A stretch of 62,946 bases of DNA from positions 1 through 62,946 of the forward strand of contig UCEY01000052.1 in the NCBI GenBank assembly GCA_900471605.1. Reading direction: 5' to 3'. Shown piece by piece: positions 16,341-25,325 of this stretch. This stretch comes from Hyphomicrobiales bacterium. Lineage in GTDB: Bacteria; Pseudomonadota; Alphaproteobacteria; Rhizobiales; Rhizobiaceae. Made by a program: the position numbers and the translations under genes. Under the pieces are notes generated by a model. It worked only from the letters and a program-made list of their open reading frames with translations. It did not search any database and was not told the DNA's origin. Position 1 is the stretch's first letter; each line of letters starts with the position of its first letter.

Positions 16341-19012
16341 GTTCCCGTCTTCTTCGCCTTCGGTGCGGCCTTCTTTGCCGGAGCCTTGGCCTTGGTGGCC
16401 GTTTTGGCTTTCGGTGCCGCCTTCTTGGTGTCGGTCGCTGCCTTGGCGGCGGCCTTCTTCGGCTTCGCCTTGGCCGACGGCGCCTTGCCGCCCTTTTCGA
16501 TGATGAAGGCCATCGCCTGTTCCATCGTCACCGATTGCGGGTCTAGCCCCTTCGGCAGCGTCGCGTTGACCTTGCCCCAATTGACGTAAGGGCCGTATTT
16601 GCCGTCGCGCACGGTGATCGCGCCGCCGTCCGGATGGTCGCCGAGTTCCTTCAGCGCCGCGGGCGTTCCGCGGCTGCGGCCGCCGCCGGCCGCTACCTTG
16701 CTCTGCTTTTCGGCGAGCACGGTGACGGCGCGGTTGAGGCCGATCGAGAACACGTCCTCGATGCTTTCCAGATTGGCATAGGTGCCGTCATGCAGCAGGA
16801 ACGGCCCATAACGGCCGAGCCCGGCCGAGATCATCTTGGCCGATTCCGGGTGCTTGCCGACATCGCGCGGCAGGTTGATGAGCGCCAGCGCCTTTTCGTG
16901 GTCGATATCCTCGGGCTTCCAGCCTTTCGGCAGCGACGAACGCTTGGCCTCCTTGCCGTCGCCGCGCTGGATATAGGGTCCGAACCGGCCCGAACGCAGC
17001 GTCAGTTCCTCGCCCGTATGCGGGTCCGCGCCGAGCGCCTTCGGTTCGTTGAGGCCGTTCGCCTCCGCCTCCGCGCCGCCTTCGGACGACAGCTGGCGGG
17101 TATAGTTGCAGTCCGGGTAGTTCGAGCAGCCGACGAAGGCGCCGTATTTGCCGAGCTTCAGCGACAGGTTGCCGGTGCCGCAGACCTGGCAGATGCGCGG
17201 ATCGCTGCCGTCCTCCCGCTTCGGGAAGACCAGCGGCGCCAGCGTTTCGTTCAGCGCATCCAGCACGTTGGTGACGCGCAGTTCCTTGGTGTCCTCGATC
17301 TGGGCGAAGAAATCCTGCCAGAACTCCCGCAGAACCTGCTTCCAGTCGAGTTCGCCGGCCGAGATCTTGTCGAGCTTTTCTTCCAGATCGGCGGTGAAGT
17401 CGTATTCCACGTATTTGGTGAAGAAGCTTTCCAGGAAGGCGGTTACCAGACGGCCCTTGGAATGCGGTACCAGCTTGCGCTTGTCCATCACGATATATTC
17501 GCGGTCGCTCAGCGTCTTCAGCGTCGCGGCATAGGTGGAGGGGCGGCCGATGCCGAGCTCTTCCATCTTCTTGATCAGCGAGGCTTCCGAATAACGCGGC
17601 GGCGGCTCGGTGAAGTGCTGGCTGGCATTGACCTTTTGTCTGTCGAGCTTTTCGCGGGCGTTGATCTCGGGCAGGCGGCCGTCTTCGTCGTCGTCCTCGC
17701 TCTTTTCTCCCTCCTCGCGGCTGTCCATATAGGCACCGAGGAAGCCGTCGAAACGGATGACCGAGCCGACGGCGCGCAGGCCGGCCTTCTCGCCCTTGTT
17801 GTCGGCGAGGATGTCGACCGTGGTGCGCTCGATTTCGGCCGACGCCATCTGGCTGGCGATGCCGCGCTTCCAGATCAGTTCGTAGAGACGGGCCTGGTCG
17901 GCATCGAGGTAACGACGCACCTGATCCGGCGTACGGTTGAAATCGGTCGGCCGGATCGCTTCGTGGGCTTCCTGGGCGTTCTTCGCCTTGGTGGAATAGA
18001 AGCGGGGCTTTTCCGGCAGGTAGCGCTGCCCGAACTGGCCGACGATGGCGCTGCGGGCGGCATCGATCGCCTCCGGCGCCATCTGCACGCCGTCGGTACG
18101 CATATAGGTGATGAGACCGACGGTCTCGCCGCCGATATCGACGCCTTCGTAGAGCTTCTGCGCCACCTGCATGGTGCGCGAGGCGTTGAACCCGATATTC
18201 GACGACGCCGCCTGCTGCAGCGTCGAGGTGGTGAAGGGCGGGCCGGGATTGCGCTTGACGGGCTTTGCCTCGACCGTCTCGACCAGATAGGTCGCGCCGT
18301 CGAGCAGCGCCTTCAGGCGGTTGGCTTCCTCGCCGTTCTTGATCGCGCGGTTCTGCAGTCGCTTGCCGTCGGCCGATACGAGGCGCGCCTCGAACTCGTC
18401 GCCCCGCGGGGTACGCAGCAGCGCCGACAGGTTCCAGTATTCTTCCGAGACGAAACGCTCGATCTCCGATTCGCGGTCGCAGACGAGTCTCAGCGCAACC
18501 GACTGCACGCGGCCGGCCGAACGGGCGCCCGGCAGCTTGCGCCACAGGACAGGCGACAGGTTGAAGCCGACGAGGTAATCGAGCGCGCGGCGAGCGAGAT
18601 AGGCGTCGACCAGCGGCACGTCGATGTCGCGGGGGCTCGCCATGGCATCGAGCACGGCCTTCTTGGTGATGGCGTTGAAGACGACGCGCTTGACCGGCTT
18701 GTCGCCGAGGACCTTCTTCTTCTTCAGGAGATCCAGCACGTGCCAGGAAATGGCTTCACCCTCGCGATCCGGGTCGGTCGCGAGAAACAGGCCGTCCGAG
18801 CCTTTTACGGCATCGGCAATGTCCTTCATGCGCTTCTGCGACGCGGTATCGACCTCCCAGGACATTTCAAAATCCTGGTCGGGAAGCACCGAGCCGTCCT
18901 TGGCCGGAAGATCGCGCACATGGCCGAAAGAGGCGAGAACCTTGTAGCCGGAGCCGAGATACTTGTTGATTGTCTTGGCCTTGGCAGGAGATTCTACAAC
19001 GACAACATTCAT
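16337..19012 (-). CDS. topA: DNA topoisomerase I
   Basis: Type IA topoisomerase of 891 aa from the ATG at 19012 (a TTG five codons upstream gives a longer form). The Toprim domain starts MNVVVVESPAKAKTI and includes TDPDREGEAISWH. The catalytic tyrosine is Tyr303 in GLITYMRTDG. A C4 zinc finger (CQVCGTGN to CSNYPDC) is followed by topoisomerase C-terminal repeats. The tail of about 60 residues is Lys/Ala/Pro-rich, as in many alphaproteobacterial enzymes. It relaxes negative supercoils. It is the first gene of the minus-strand block; the dprA stop lies 430 bp upstream. Confidence 0.97.
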   Translation of the reverse strand: MNVVVVESPAKAKTINKYLGSGYKVLASFGHVRDLPAKDGSVLPDQDFEMSWEVDTASQKRMKDIADAVKGSDGLFLATDPDREGEAISWHVLDLLKKKKVLGDKPVKRVVFNAITKKAVLDAMASPRDIDVPLVDAYLARRALDYLVGFNLSPVLWRKLPGARSAGRVQSVALRLVCDRESEIERFVSEEYWNLSALLRTPRGDEFEARLVSADGKRLQNRAIKNGEEANRLKALLDGATYLVETVEAKPVKRNPGPPFTTSTLQQAASSNIGFNASRTMQVAQKLYEGVDIGGETVGLITYMRTDGVQMAPEAIDAARSAIVGQFGQRYLPEKPRFYSTKAKNAQEAHEAIRPTDFNRTPDQVRRYLDADQARLYELIWKRGIASQMASAEIERTTVDILADNKGEKAGLRAVGSVIRFDGFLGAYMDSREEGEKSEDDDEDGRLPEINAREKLDRQKVNASQHFTEPPPRYSEASLIKKMEELGIGRPSTYAATLKTLSDREYIVMDKRKLVPHSKGRLVTAFLESFFTKYVEYDFTADLEEKLDKISAGELDWKQVLREFWQDFFAQIEDTKELRVTNVLDALNETLAPLVFPKREDGSDPRICQVCGTGNLSLKLGKYGAFVGCSNYPDCNYTRQLSSEGGAEAEANGLNEPKALGADPHTGEELTLRSGRFGPYIQRGDGKEAKRSSLPKGWKPEDIDHEKALALINLPRDVGKHPESAKMISAGLGRYGPFLLHDGTYANLESIEDVFSIGLNRAVTVLAEKQSKVAAGGGRSRGTPAALKELGDHPDGGAITVRDGKYGPYVNWGKVNATLPKGLDPQSVTMEQAMAFIIEKGGKAPSAKAKPKKAAAKAATDTKKAAPKAKTATKAKAPAKKAAPKAKKTGT

Positions 19013-19258
19013 TTTGCTTCTCTGCAATAGAGGCTTGGCCCGGAACCATTACGGTCCAGGCGAAAATCTGACCTCCCGACATGGAGGGCGTTTGCCTCGC
19101 GGTCAAGGGGCGTCTGTCAAATTATACGGTACAACGCGATGCAACCCTTGGAAGATTTGCAATTGGTTGCAATCTTAAATAAATGCTGTATGGTCCCCCG
19201 CATACCTCTGGGTGAATTTATTTGGACCGGTGACCGGCTTTTTTTGACAGGACAGGAT

Positions 19259-19465
19259 ATGGTTTCTCGCAATGAGGTGGACAGTCGGCGTGAGGAAGAT
19301 CCCAGGGAAAATATTGCTTATATAAGGCAGATGCTTGGAGAACTCCGGCAGGTCGCCCTGGGGGAGGGCGCGGACATGCTGTGCTATCTCATCGAGATGG
19401 CCTATGTGGAGGCCGGAGACGTGCAGGCCGGGCGGCGTCCCCGCTCAGTCTTCCATCGCCAGTGA
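19259..19465 (+). CDS. conserved-type small protein, 68 residues
   Basis: ATG at 19259 behind GACAGGACAGG, an acceptable ribosome-binding site, giving 68 aa. The sequence is acidic and charged at first (SRREEDPRENIAYIRQMLGEL), then amphipathic (GADMLCYLIEMAYVEAGD), with a basic C-terminus. I believe short rhizobial proteins of this type occur beside topA/dprA, but I cannot name a family. The upstream 120 bp is AT-rich with two TTGCAA palindromes (near 19158 and 19168), suggesting its own promoter. Its last 21 bases overlap the 3' end of dprA on the other strand. Confidence 0.6.
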   Translation: MVSRNEVDSRREEDPRENIAYIRQMLGELRQVALGEGADMLCYLIEMAYVEAGDVQAGRRPRSVFHRQ

Positions 19466-20587
19466 GACAAGGCCGCCGGCATGTCGATGCAACCGGCCGG
19501 CGAGGTCGAGTTCCAGGAGGATGAGATAGACGGAGGAGGCGGGCAGTCCCGTATGCCGGATGATGTCGTCGATATCGACCGGTGTCGGCCCGAGGGCCGA
19601 GATGAGGATCGCGCGCTCGTCGTCATTGGGTGGCAAAATGTCGCCTGTCTTATCCGGCTCCTCGATCACCGACCCGGCGAAGAGGTCAAGCTGCGAGAGC
19701 GGCGCCAAGGCTTCGATGACGTCGGCCGAGCCGGTCGTCACGATCGCTCCCTGTTTCAGGAGCCCGTTCGTGCCGTGGCAGCGCGGATCGAGCGGCGAGC
19801 CGGGAACTGCAAAGACGAGCCTGCCGAAATCGGTCGCGAGCCTCGCCGTGATCAGCGAACCCGAGCGCTCTGCCGCCTCCACCACCACAAGCCCGAGCGA
19901 AATGCCGGATATCAGCCTGTTGCGACGGGGGAAGTCCCGCGCCCGCGGCTCCCAGCCGAACGGCATTTCACTGACGGCAAGCCCGGCGCCCTCGGTAATC
20001 TCCTCCAGAAGCGTGATGTTTTCCGGCGGATAGGGCTGGTCGAGCCCGCCGGCGAGCACCGCGATCGTGCCCGTCTCCAGGCTGGCGCGATGGGCTGATG
20101 TATCGATGCCGCGCGCAAGACCTGACGTCACCGTATAACCGGCCCGGCCGCAATCGCGTGCAATCATCGCTGCGAACTTGGCGCCTGATATCGAAGCGTT
20201 GCGCGACCCGACGACGCCGACCGAGGGCCGTGTCGCGGCCGAAAGATCACCTTTGGCGGCAAGAAGCGGCGGGGCGCCCTCGATCTGGCGCAGGGCCGGC
20301 GGATAATCCGGCTCGCCGATGCCGATGAACCGCGCGCCATGGCGATGGGCTGCTTCCAGTTCCCGCTCTGCTTCCTGAACGCTGGCGATGCGGATCGCCC
20401 GCGTCGCCCCGCCGCGAGCGGAGAGTTCCGGCAGCATGGCAAGCGCGTTTTCCGCCGAGCCGCAATGATTGATGAGGTCTCTGAAGGTGGCGGGGCCGAC
20501 ATTGTCGGAACGGATCAGCCTCAGCCAGGCGATCCTTTGCCTCTCCGTCAGCGCAATTCCCGTTCGCCTTGCGCTGCCATCCGGCAT
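19445..20587 (-). CDS. dprA: DNA-processing protein DprA
   Basis: 380 aa. In transformation, DprA binds incoming single-stranded DNA and loads RecA. An N-terminal SAM-like region (ERQRIAWLRLIRSDNVGPATF) is followed by the extended Rossmann fold with VGVVGSRNAS (GSRN at 127-130), SGLARGIDTSAH, AVLAGGLDQPYPPEN and SEMPFGWEPRARDFPRRN. A C-terminal winged-helix domain occupies about 315-375. It is the last gene of the pyrB-dihydroorotase-like-plsY-dprA run, with a 12-bp gap. Rhizobia keep DprA although natural competence is not usual, so its role may be in recombination. Confidence 0.96.
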   Translation of the reverse strand: MPDGSARRTGIALTERQRIAWLRLIRSDNVGPATFRDLINHCGSAENALAMLPELSARGGATRAIRIASVQEAERELEAAHRHGARFIGIGEPDYPPALRQIEGAPPLLAAKGDLSAATRPSVGVVGSRNASISGAKFAAMIARDCGRAGYTVTSGLARGIDTSAHRASLETGTIAVLAGGLDQPYPPENITLLEEITEGAGLAVSEMPFGWEPRARDFPRRNRLISGISLGLVVVEAAERSGSLITARLATDFGRLVFAVPGSPLDPRCHGTNGLLKQGAIVTTGSADVIEALAPLSQLDLFAGSVIEEPDKTGDILPPNDDERAILISALGPTPVDIDDIIRHTGLPASSVYLILLELDLAGRLHRHAGGLVSLAMED

Positions 20588-20599
20588 TGTTTTCCCCGC

Positions 20600-21217
20600 T
20601 TATCCCTTTTGGCCGATCCTGCTTTCGGTGCCGGCGATCAAGCGCTTGATATTCTCCTCGTGTTTCCACCAGGAAATCACGGTCATGACAGCCATGACCA
20701 GCGCGATCTTCGGTTCGTTTAAGAACCACAGCACAACCGGAATGACAAGGGTTGCAACCAGAGCGGAGAGCGACGAATATTTGCTGATCTTGGCGACGCC
20801 GAGCCAGACAACGGCGAAGACAAGCACCATCCACGGAAAGACGCCGAGCAGCGTGCCGATATAGGTGGCGACGCCCTTGCCCCCCTTGAAGCCGAGCCAG
20901 ACGGGAAAGAGGTGGCCCAGGAAGGCCGCGAAGCCGGCGAGCAGGCCGGCTTCCTTCCCGAAGACATACCAGACGACCAGAGCCGCGACGGTTGCCTTCA
21001 GCGCGTCGAGCAGCAGGGTGGCGGCGGCGAGTTTCTTGTTGCCGGTGCGCAGCACGTTGGTCGCGCCGATATTGCCCGATCCGATCGAGCGGATATCACC
21101 GAGACCGGCGGCCCGGGTGAGGATCAGGCCGAAGGGGATCGAGCCGAGCAGGTAGCCGAACGCGAGTGCCGCCAGCGCGATGGGCAGGGTGATCTGCCAG
21201 TTGAAGAGTTCACTCAC
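20600..21217 (-). CDS. plsY: glycerol-3-phosphate acyltransferase PlsY
   Basis: Integral membrane enzyme that transfers the acyl group from acyl-phosphate to glycerol-3-phosphate, the first step of phospholipid synthesis. 205 aa with about five membrane spans and the three PlsY motifs: GYLLGSIPFGLILTR, RSIGSGNIGATNVLR and GHLFPVWLGFKGGKGVAT. Translation starts at GTG 21217. It follows the pyrB/dihydroorotase-like pair by 13 bp, a common alphaproteobacterial order. Confidence 0.96.
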   Translation of the reverse strand: MSELFNWQITLPIALAALAFGYLLGSIPFGLILTRAAGLGDIRSIGSGNIGATNVLRTGNKKLAAATLLLDALKATVAALVVWYVFGKEAGLLAGFAAFLGHLFPVWLGFKGGKGVATYIGTLLGVFPWMVLVFAVVWLGVAKISKYSSLSALVATLVIPVVLWFLNEPKIALVMAVMTVISWWKHEENIKRLIAGTESRIGQKG

Positions 21218-21230
21218 GCCCGTGCTCCCC

Positions 21231-22532
21231 TTAAAGCGTATAGACGCACTTGCCGGCCACGTAGGTGGCGACGGCGCGGCCAGAGAATCGCGCGTCTTCG
21301 AACGGCGTATTCTTCGACTTCGACAAGATCATATCCTTCGAGACGATCCAAGGCTCGTCGAGATCGATCAGCGTGATATCGGCCTTCGCGCCCGGCTTCA
21401 GCGTGCCGGCATCCAGGCCGAAGATCTGCGCCGGCCGGGTCGACATGGCATCGATCAGCCGCATCAGCGGCACGCGGCCGTCGTGATGCAGACGAAGGGC
21501 GGCGGCAAGCAGGGTTTCGAGGCCGATGGCGCCATCCTCGGCATCGGCAAACGGCAGGCGCTTGGTATCGACGTCCTGCGGGTCGTGCGAGGAGACGATG
21601 ATGTCGATCGTGCCGTCCGCCAAGGCGTCGGCCATCGCGACGCGGTCGTCTTCCGACCGCAGCGGCGGAGACAGCTTGAAGAAGGTCCGGTATTCGCCGA
21701 TGTCGTTTTCGTTGAGCGCCAGGTGGTTGATCGACACGCCGCAGGTGGCGTTGGCGCCGCGGGCGCGGGCGACGCGCATGGCCTCGGCCGATTCCGTTAC
21801 GGAAATCTTCGCCGCATGGTATTTCGCCCGCGTCAGGGCGGCGATCCTTAAGTCACGTTCGAGCGGGATGATTTCGGCTTCCTTCGGCACGCCGGACAAG
21901 CCCAGCCAGCTCGCGAACAGGCCTTCGTTCATCACGCCGTTGCCGAGATATTTTTCGCGCAGTTCCAGCGAGACCACCGCATCGAACTCGCGCGCATAGG
22001 TCATCACCCGGCGCAGGAGCAGCGTGTCGGAAAGCCCGTGCCGGCCATTGGTGAAGGCGACCGCGCCGGACTGCTGAAGCAGGCCGATCTCGGTCATTTC
22101 CTTGCCGGCGAGCCCCTTGGTGAGCGCCGCCGCCGGGTGGACGTTGACGACCGCCTTGTCGCGGGCCGTCTTCTGCACGAATTCGACCAGCGCGATATCG
22201 TCGAGCACCGGATCGGTATCCGGCATCATGATGAAGGAGGTGATGCCGCCGGCTGCCGCCGCCCGGCTCGCCGATTCGATCGTTTCCGTATGCTCGGCGC
22301 CCGGCTCGCCGACATAGACGCGGGCATCGACGAGGCCGGGCGTCGCGACGAGGCCCTTGCAGTCCCTGACGGTCGCGCCTTCCGGAGCGCCCTGGTTCTG
22401 AGCCTTGCCGCCGGCGGCGAGGATCCGGCCGTCGGCGCCGATGACGATCGTGCCGGTCTCATCGAGATTGCGCGACGGATCGATGATGCGCAGGTTCTTG
22501 AGGACGGTCGGGGTCATGGGGTTCTGCATCAT
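21231..22532 (-). CDS. pyrX: dihydroorotase-like protein, predicted non-catalytic
   Basis: 433 aa with the length and fold signature of class I dihydroorotase (ITSFIMMPDTDPV, LTKGLAGKEMTEIG, VMNEGLFASWLG). The metal site is gone. The HxH of DxHxHLREPG is DARVYVGEPG (Arg71, Tyr73). The SDDG loop is TNGRHG. The HxE histidine is Leu189. The histidine of the HVST-type motif is lysine (Lys242). TDHAPH reads SSHDPQ. Inactive homologues encoded directly after pyrB (PyrX or PyrC-prime) act as structural partners of aspartate carbamoyltransferase. The 4-bp overlap with pyrB (ATGA) supports such a complex. A working pyrC is expected elsewhere. Confidence 0.85.
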   Translation of the reverse strand: MMQNPMTPTVLKNLRIIDPSRNLDETGTIVIGADGRILAAGGKAQNQGAPEGATVRDCKGLVATPGLVDARVYVGEPGAEHTETIESASRAAAAGGITSFIMMPDTDPVLDDIALVEFVQKTARDKAVVNVHPAAALTKGLAGKEMTEIGLLQQSGAVAFTNGRHGLSDTLLLRRVMTYAREFDAVVSLELREKYLGNGVMNEGLFASWLGLSGVPKEAEIIPLERDLRIAALTRAKYHAAKISVTESAEAMRVARARGANATCGVSINHLALNENDIGEYRTFFKLSPPLRSEDDRVAMADALADGTIDIIVSSHDPQDVDTKRLPFADAEDGAIGLETLLAAALRLHHDGRVPLMRLIDAMSTRPAQIFGLDAGTLKPGAKADITLIDLDEPWIVSKDMILSKSKNTPFEDARFSGRAVATYVAGKCVYTL

Positions 22533-23470
22533 GCGCGTTCTCCCGCGTTGTGGGAGACGAGCAGGGCCTCCATCACGGCCATGCGCACCGCGACCCCCAT
22601 TTCCACCTGTTCCTCGATGACGCTCTGCGGGCCGTCCGCGACTTCGGAGGCGATCTCGACGCCGCGGTTCATCGGGCCGGGATGCATGACGAGCGCATCC
22701 GGCTTTGCCGCCTTCAGCTTTTCGGCATCGAGCCCGTAGAAGCGGAAATATTCGCGCACCGACGGCACGAAGGCGCCGGCCATGCGCTCGCGCTGCAGGC
22801 GCAGCATCATCACCACGTCGGCATCCTTGAGCCCTTCCTCCATCGAGTGGAAGACCTCGACGCCCATGTCCCTGATGCCCGAGGGGAGCAGGGTCGACGG
22901 CGCCACCACCCTGACCCGCGCGCCCATCGCGTTAAGGAGCAGGATGTTGGAGCGGGCGACCCGCGAATGCAGCACGTCGCCGCAGATGGCGACGATGATC
23001 CGTGACAGCTTGCCCTTGGCCCGGCGGATGGTCAGCGCGTCGAGCAGCGCCTGGGTCGGGTGCTCGTGCTGGCCGTCGCCGGCATTGACCACCGAGCAGG
23101 CCACCTTCTGCGCCAGAAGCGCCGCGGCGCCGGCCGAAGAATGCCGCAGCACCAGGACGTCCGGCCGCATCGCGTTCAGCGTCATCGCCGTGTCGATCAG
23201 CGTCTCGCCTTTTTTCACCGAGGAATTGCCGACCGACATGTTCATCACGTCGGCGCCGAGGCGTTTGCCGGCCAGCTCGAAGGACGACTGGGTGCGGGTG
23301 GAAGCTTCGAAGAACAGGTTGATCTGGGTGAGCCCCCGCAGCGTGGAGGTCTTTTTCTCCCGCTGCCTGGAAATCTTCACGGCCTCGTCGGCCTTGTCGA
23401 GAAGAAAGGTGATATCCTGTTCGGTAAGGCCCTTGATGCCGATCAGATGGCGGTGAGGGAAGAAGACCAT
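22529..23470 (-). CDS. pyrB: aspartate carbamoyltransferase catalytic subunit
   Basis: Second step of pyrimidine synthesis: carbamoyl phosphate plus aspartate to N-carbamoylaspartate. 313 aa from the ATG at 23470, which has GGAG eight bases upstream; a GTG two codons earlier is possible. Carbamoyl-phosphate-binding FFEASTRTQSSFE, the Lys loop (SSVKKGETL), DGQHEHPTQALLD and the aspartate-binding LRLQRERM are all present. No regulatory pyrI is adjacent. Instead the overlapping downstream gene encodes an inactive dihydroorotase-like protein. Confidence 0.97.
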   Translation of the reverse strand: MVFFPHRHLIGIKGLTEQDITFLLDKADEAVKISRQREKKTSTLRGLTQINLFFEASTRTQSSFELAGKRLGADVMNMSVGNSSVKKGETLIDTAMTLNAMRPDVLVLRHSSAGAAALLAQKVACSVVNAGDGQHEHPTQALLDALTIRRAKGKLSRIIVAICGDVLHSRVARSNILLLNAMGARVRVVAPSTLLPSGIRDMGVEVFHSMEEGLKDADVVMMLRLQRERMAGAFVPSVREYFRFYGLDAEKLKAAKPDALVMHPGPMNRGVEIASEVADGPQSVIEEQVEMGVAVRMAVMEALLVSHNAGERA

Positions 23471-23672
23471 GGACACGTCTCCGCTTGCGTTCGGCGGTCT
23501 ATAAGGTCTGACGGCAGGAGCCGCAAGCCGGCGAGGGGTTTATCTCACTGCTTGTTTGAGAGGATCGCGACATGAAGGTTTTTTGAGGCAGGTGCGGCCT
23601 TTTGTTGAGAACGCCCGGATTCCTGATTGGGCGCCGTTCCCAGGCCCGGTAACTTCCGCTAGAACCCGTTTC

Positions 23673-25325
23673 ATGAACCAGATGTCGCGCGCCGAAGAAA
23701 AATTTGCCGAACTCAACCAGCCAAAACCCTGGTCCGGCATCAATGCCTATAGATCCGATCCGCTGGTCGTCGACCTGACGAGCACGCTGAACCGCACCAT
23801 CCGCGAGGAATACGACCAGCTCGGCCGTTACGTCACCTCGCCGGAGGCGCAGGAACTCGCGCGCATGGCGAATGAAAACCCGCCGAAGCTCAAGACCCAC
23901 GGTCCGCGCGGTGAAAGGCTCGATGTCGTCGAATTCCATCCGGCCTGGCATGCGCTGATGCGCCGTTCGATGCAGACCGGCCTGCATTCGTCGGTGTGGG
24001 AAAACGTGCCCGAAGCCAAGGGCCACGAACACAAGGCGCGCGCGACGCGGTTCTATCTGACGGCGCAGCTCGAATGCGGGCATCTGTGCCCGCTGACCAT
24101 GACCAGCGCCTCGATCGCCGCGCTGATGGCCTCGCCCCGCGTCCAGAAAGAGTGGGCGCCGAAAATCCTGTCGCGCAAATACGATTCGACGAATCGCCCG
24201 GCGTTGCAGAAGAGCGCGGTGACGCTCGGCATGGGCATGACGGAGAAGCAGGGCGGCACCGACGTGCGCGCCAACCGCTCGACCGCCGAGCGGGTCGGCG
24301 AAGGCATCTACCGGCTCTCCGGCCACAAGTGGTTCATGTCGGCGCCGATGAGCGACGGTTTCGTCATGCTGGCGAAAACCGGCGACGGCATCGGCTGTTT
24401 CCTCGTGCCGCGGCTGCTGGAGGACGGGTCGGCCAACGGCCTGCAGTTCCAGCGTCTGAAGGACAAGCTCGGCAACCGCTCGAACGCGTCTTCCGAGGTC
24501 GAGTTCACCGATGCCTTCGGTTATCTGCTGGGCGAACCCGGTGGCGGCATCCGCACCATTCTCGACATGGTCACCCTGACGCGGCTCGACTGCGCGCTGG
24601 CCTCGGCCGGCATCATGCGCGCGTCGCTTGCCGAAGCGGTCCACCATACCCGCGGCCGGGCCGTGTTCGGCAAGAAACTGGTCGACCAGCCGCTGATGAC
24701 CCGCGTGCTGGCCGACATGGCGCTCGACGTGGCCGCCGCGACGGCGCTCGCGTTCCGGCTGGCCGACTCCTTCGATCGCGCCGCCAGCAATCCGGCCGAC
24801 GCGGCCTTTGCCCGCGTCATGACCCCGGTCATCAAATACTGGAACTGCAAGATCGCGCCTTCGCTGATCTACGAGGCGATGGAGTGCATCGGCGGCAACG
24901 GCTATATCGAGGAGCGGCCGATCGCGAGGCATTACCGTGAGGCCCCGGTCAACGCGATCTGGGAAGGCTCGGGCAATGTGATGGCGCTCGACGTGCTCAG
25001 GGTCCTGTCGCGTGGGCGGGACCTGTTCAACACGGTGCTTGCGGGTTTCGAGCGGGATCTTGGCCCGGCGGGCAAAAAGACGGTCGAAGTGCTGCGCGCC
25101 GCCATGGCGCTCTGCGAAACCGATGAGGGCGCTGCCCGCCTTCTCGTGGAGCAACTGGCCCTTGCGGCGGCTGCATCCGAACTGGTGCGGCTCGGGGCCG
25201 GCAAGATCGCCGATGCCTTCCTGGAAACGCGGCTCGCCGGCGGCTGGCGCTCGACCTACGGCATGCTCGATGCCCGGTTCGACGCTCGCTATATCGTCGA
25301 CCTGCTTTATCCCGCCGCCACGTAG
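23673..25325 (+). CDS. AidB-like acyl-CoA dehydrogenase family protein
   Basis: 550 aa from the ATG at 23673. The start LNQPKPWSGINAYRSDPLVVDLT, the flavin-binding block TEKQGGTDVRANRS, RLSGHKWFMSAP and the C-terminal YREAPVNAIWEGSGNVMALD match AidB and related isovaleryl-CoA dehydrogenase-like proteins. E. coli AidB is a DNA-binding flavoprotein of the adaptive response to alkylation. A catabolic acyl-CoA dehydrogenase role is not excluded for this homologue. The open frame runs 39 codons further upstream, but that part is unlike the family. The last 19 bases overlap the convergent AEC permease gene. Confidence 0.88.
   Translation: MNQMSRAEEKFAELNQPKPWSGINAYRSDPLVVDLTSTLNRTIREEYDQLGRYVTSPEAQELARMANENPPKLKTHGPRGERLDVVEFHPAWHALMRRSMQTGLHSSVWENVPEAKGHEHKARATRFYLTAQLECGHLCPLTMTSASIAALMASPRVQKEWAPKILSRKYDSTNRPALQKSAVTLGMGMTEKQGGTDVRANRSTAERVGEGIYRLSGHKWFMSAPMSDGFVMLAKTGDGIGCFLVPRLLEDGSANGLQFQRLKDKLGNRSNASSEVEFTDAFGYLLGEPGGGIRTILDMVTLTRLDCALASAGIMRASLAEAVHHTRGRAVFGKKLVDQPLMTRVLADMALDVAAATALAFRLADSFDRAASNPADAAFARVMTPVIKYWNCKIAPSLIYEAMECIGGNGYIEERPIARHYREAPVNAIWEGSGNVMALDVLRVLSRGRDLFNTVLAGFERDLGPAGKKTVEVLRAAMALCETDEGAARLLVEQLALAAAASELVRLGAGKIADAFLETRLAGGWRSTYGMLDARFDARYIVDLLYPAAT

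Noticed and set aside
14355..16589. 744-codon plus-strand frame opposite rnr, and similar long frames opposite topA, rne, mrcA and accC
   Set aside because: All are antisense to well-supported genes and show the Arg/His-rich shadow composition.
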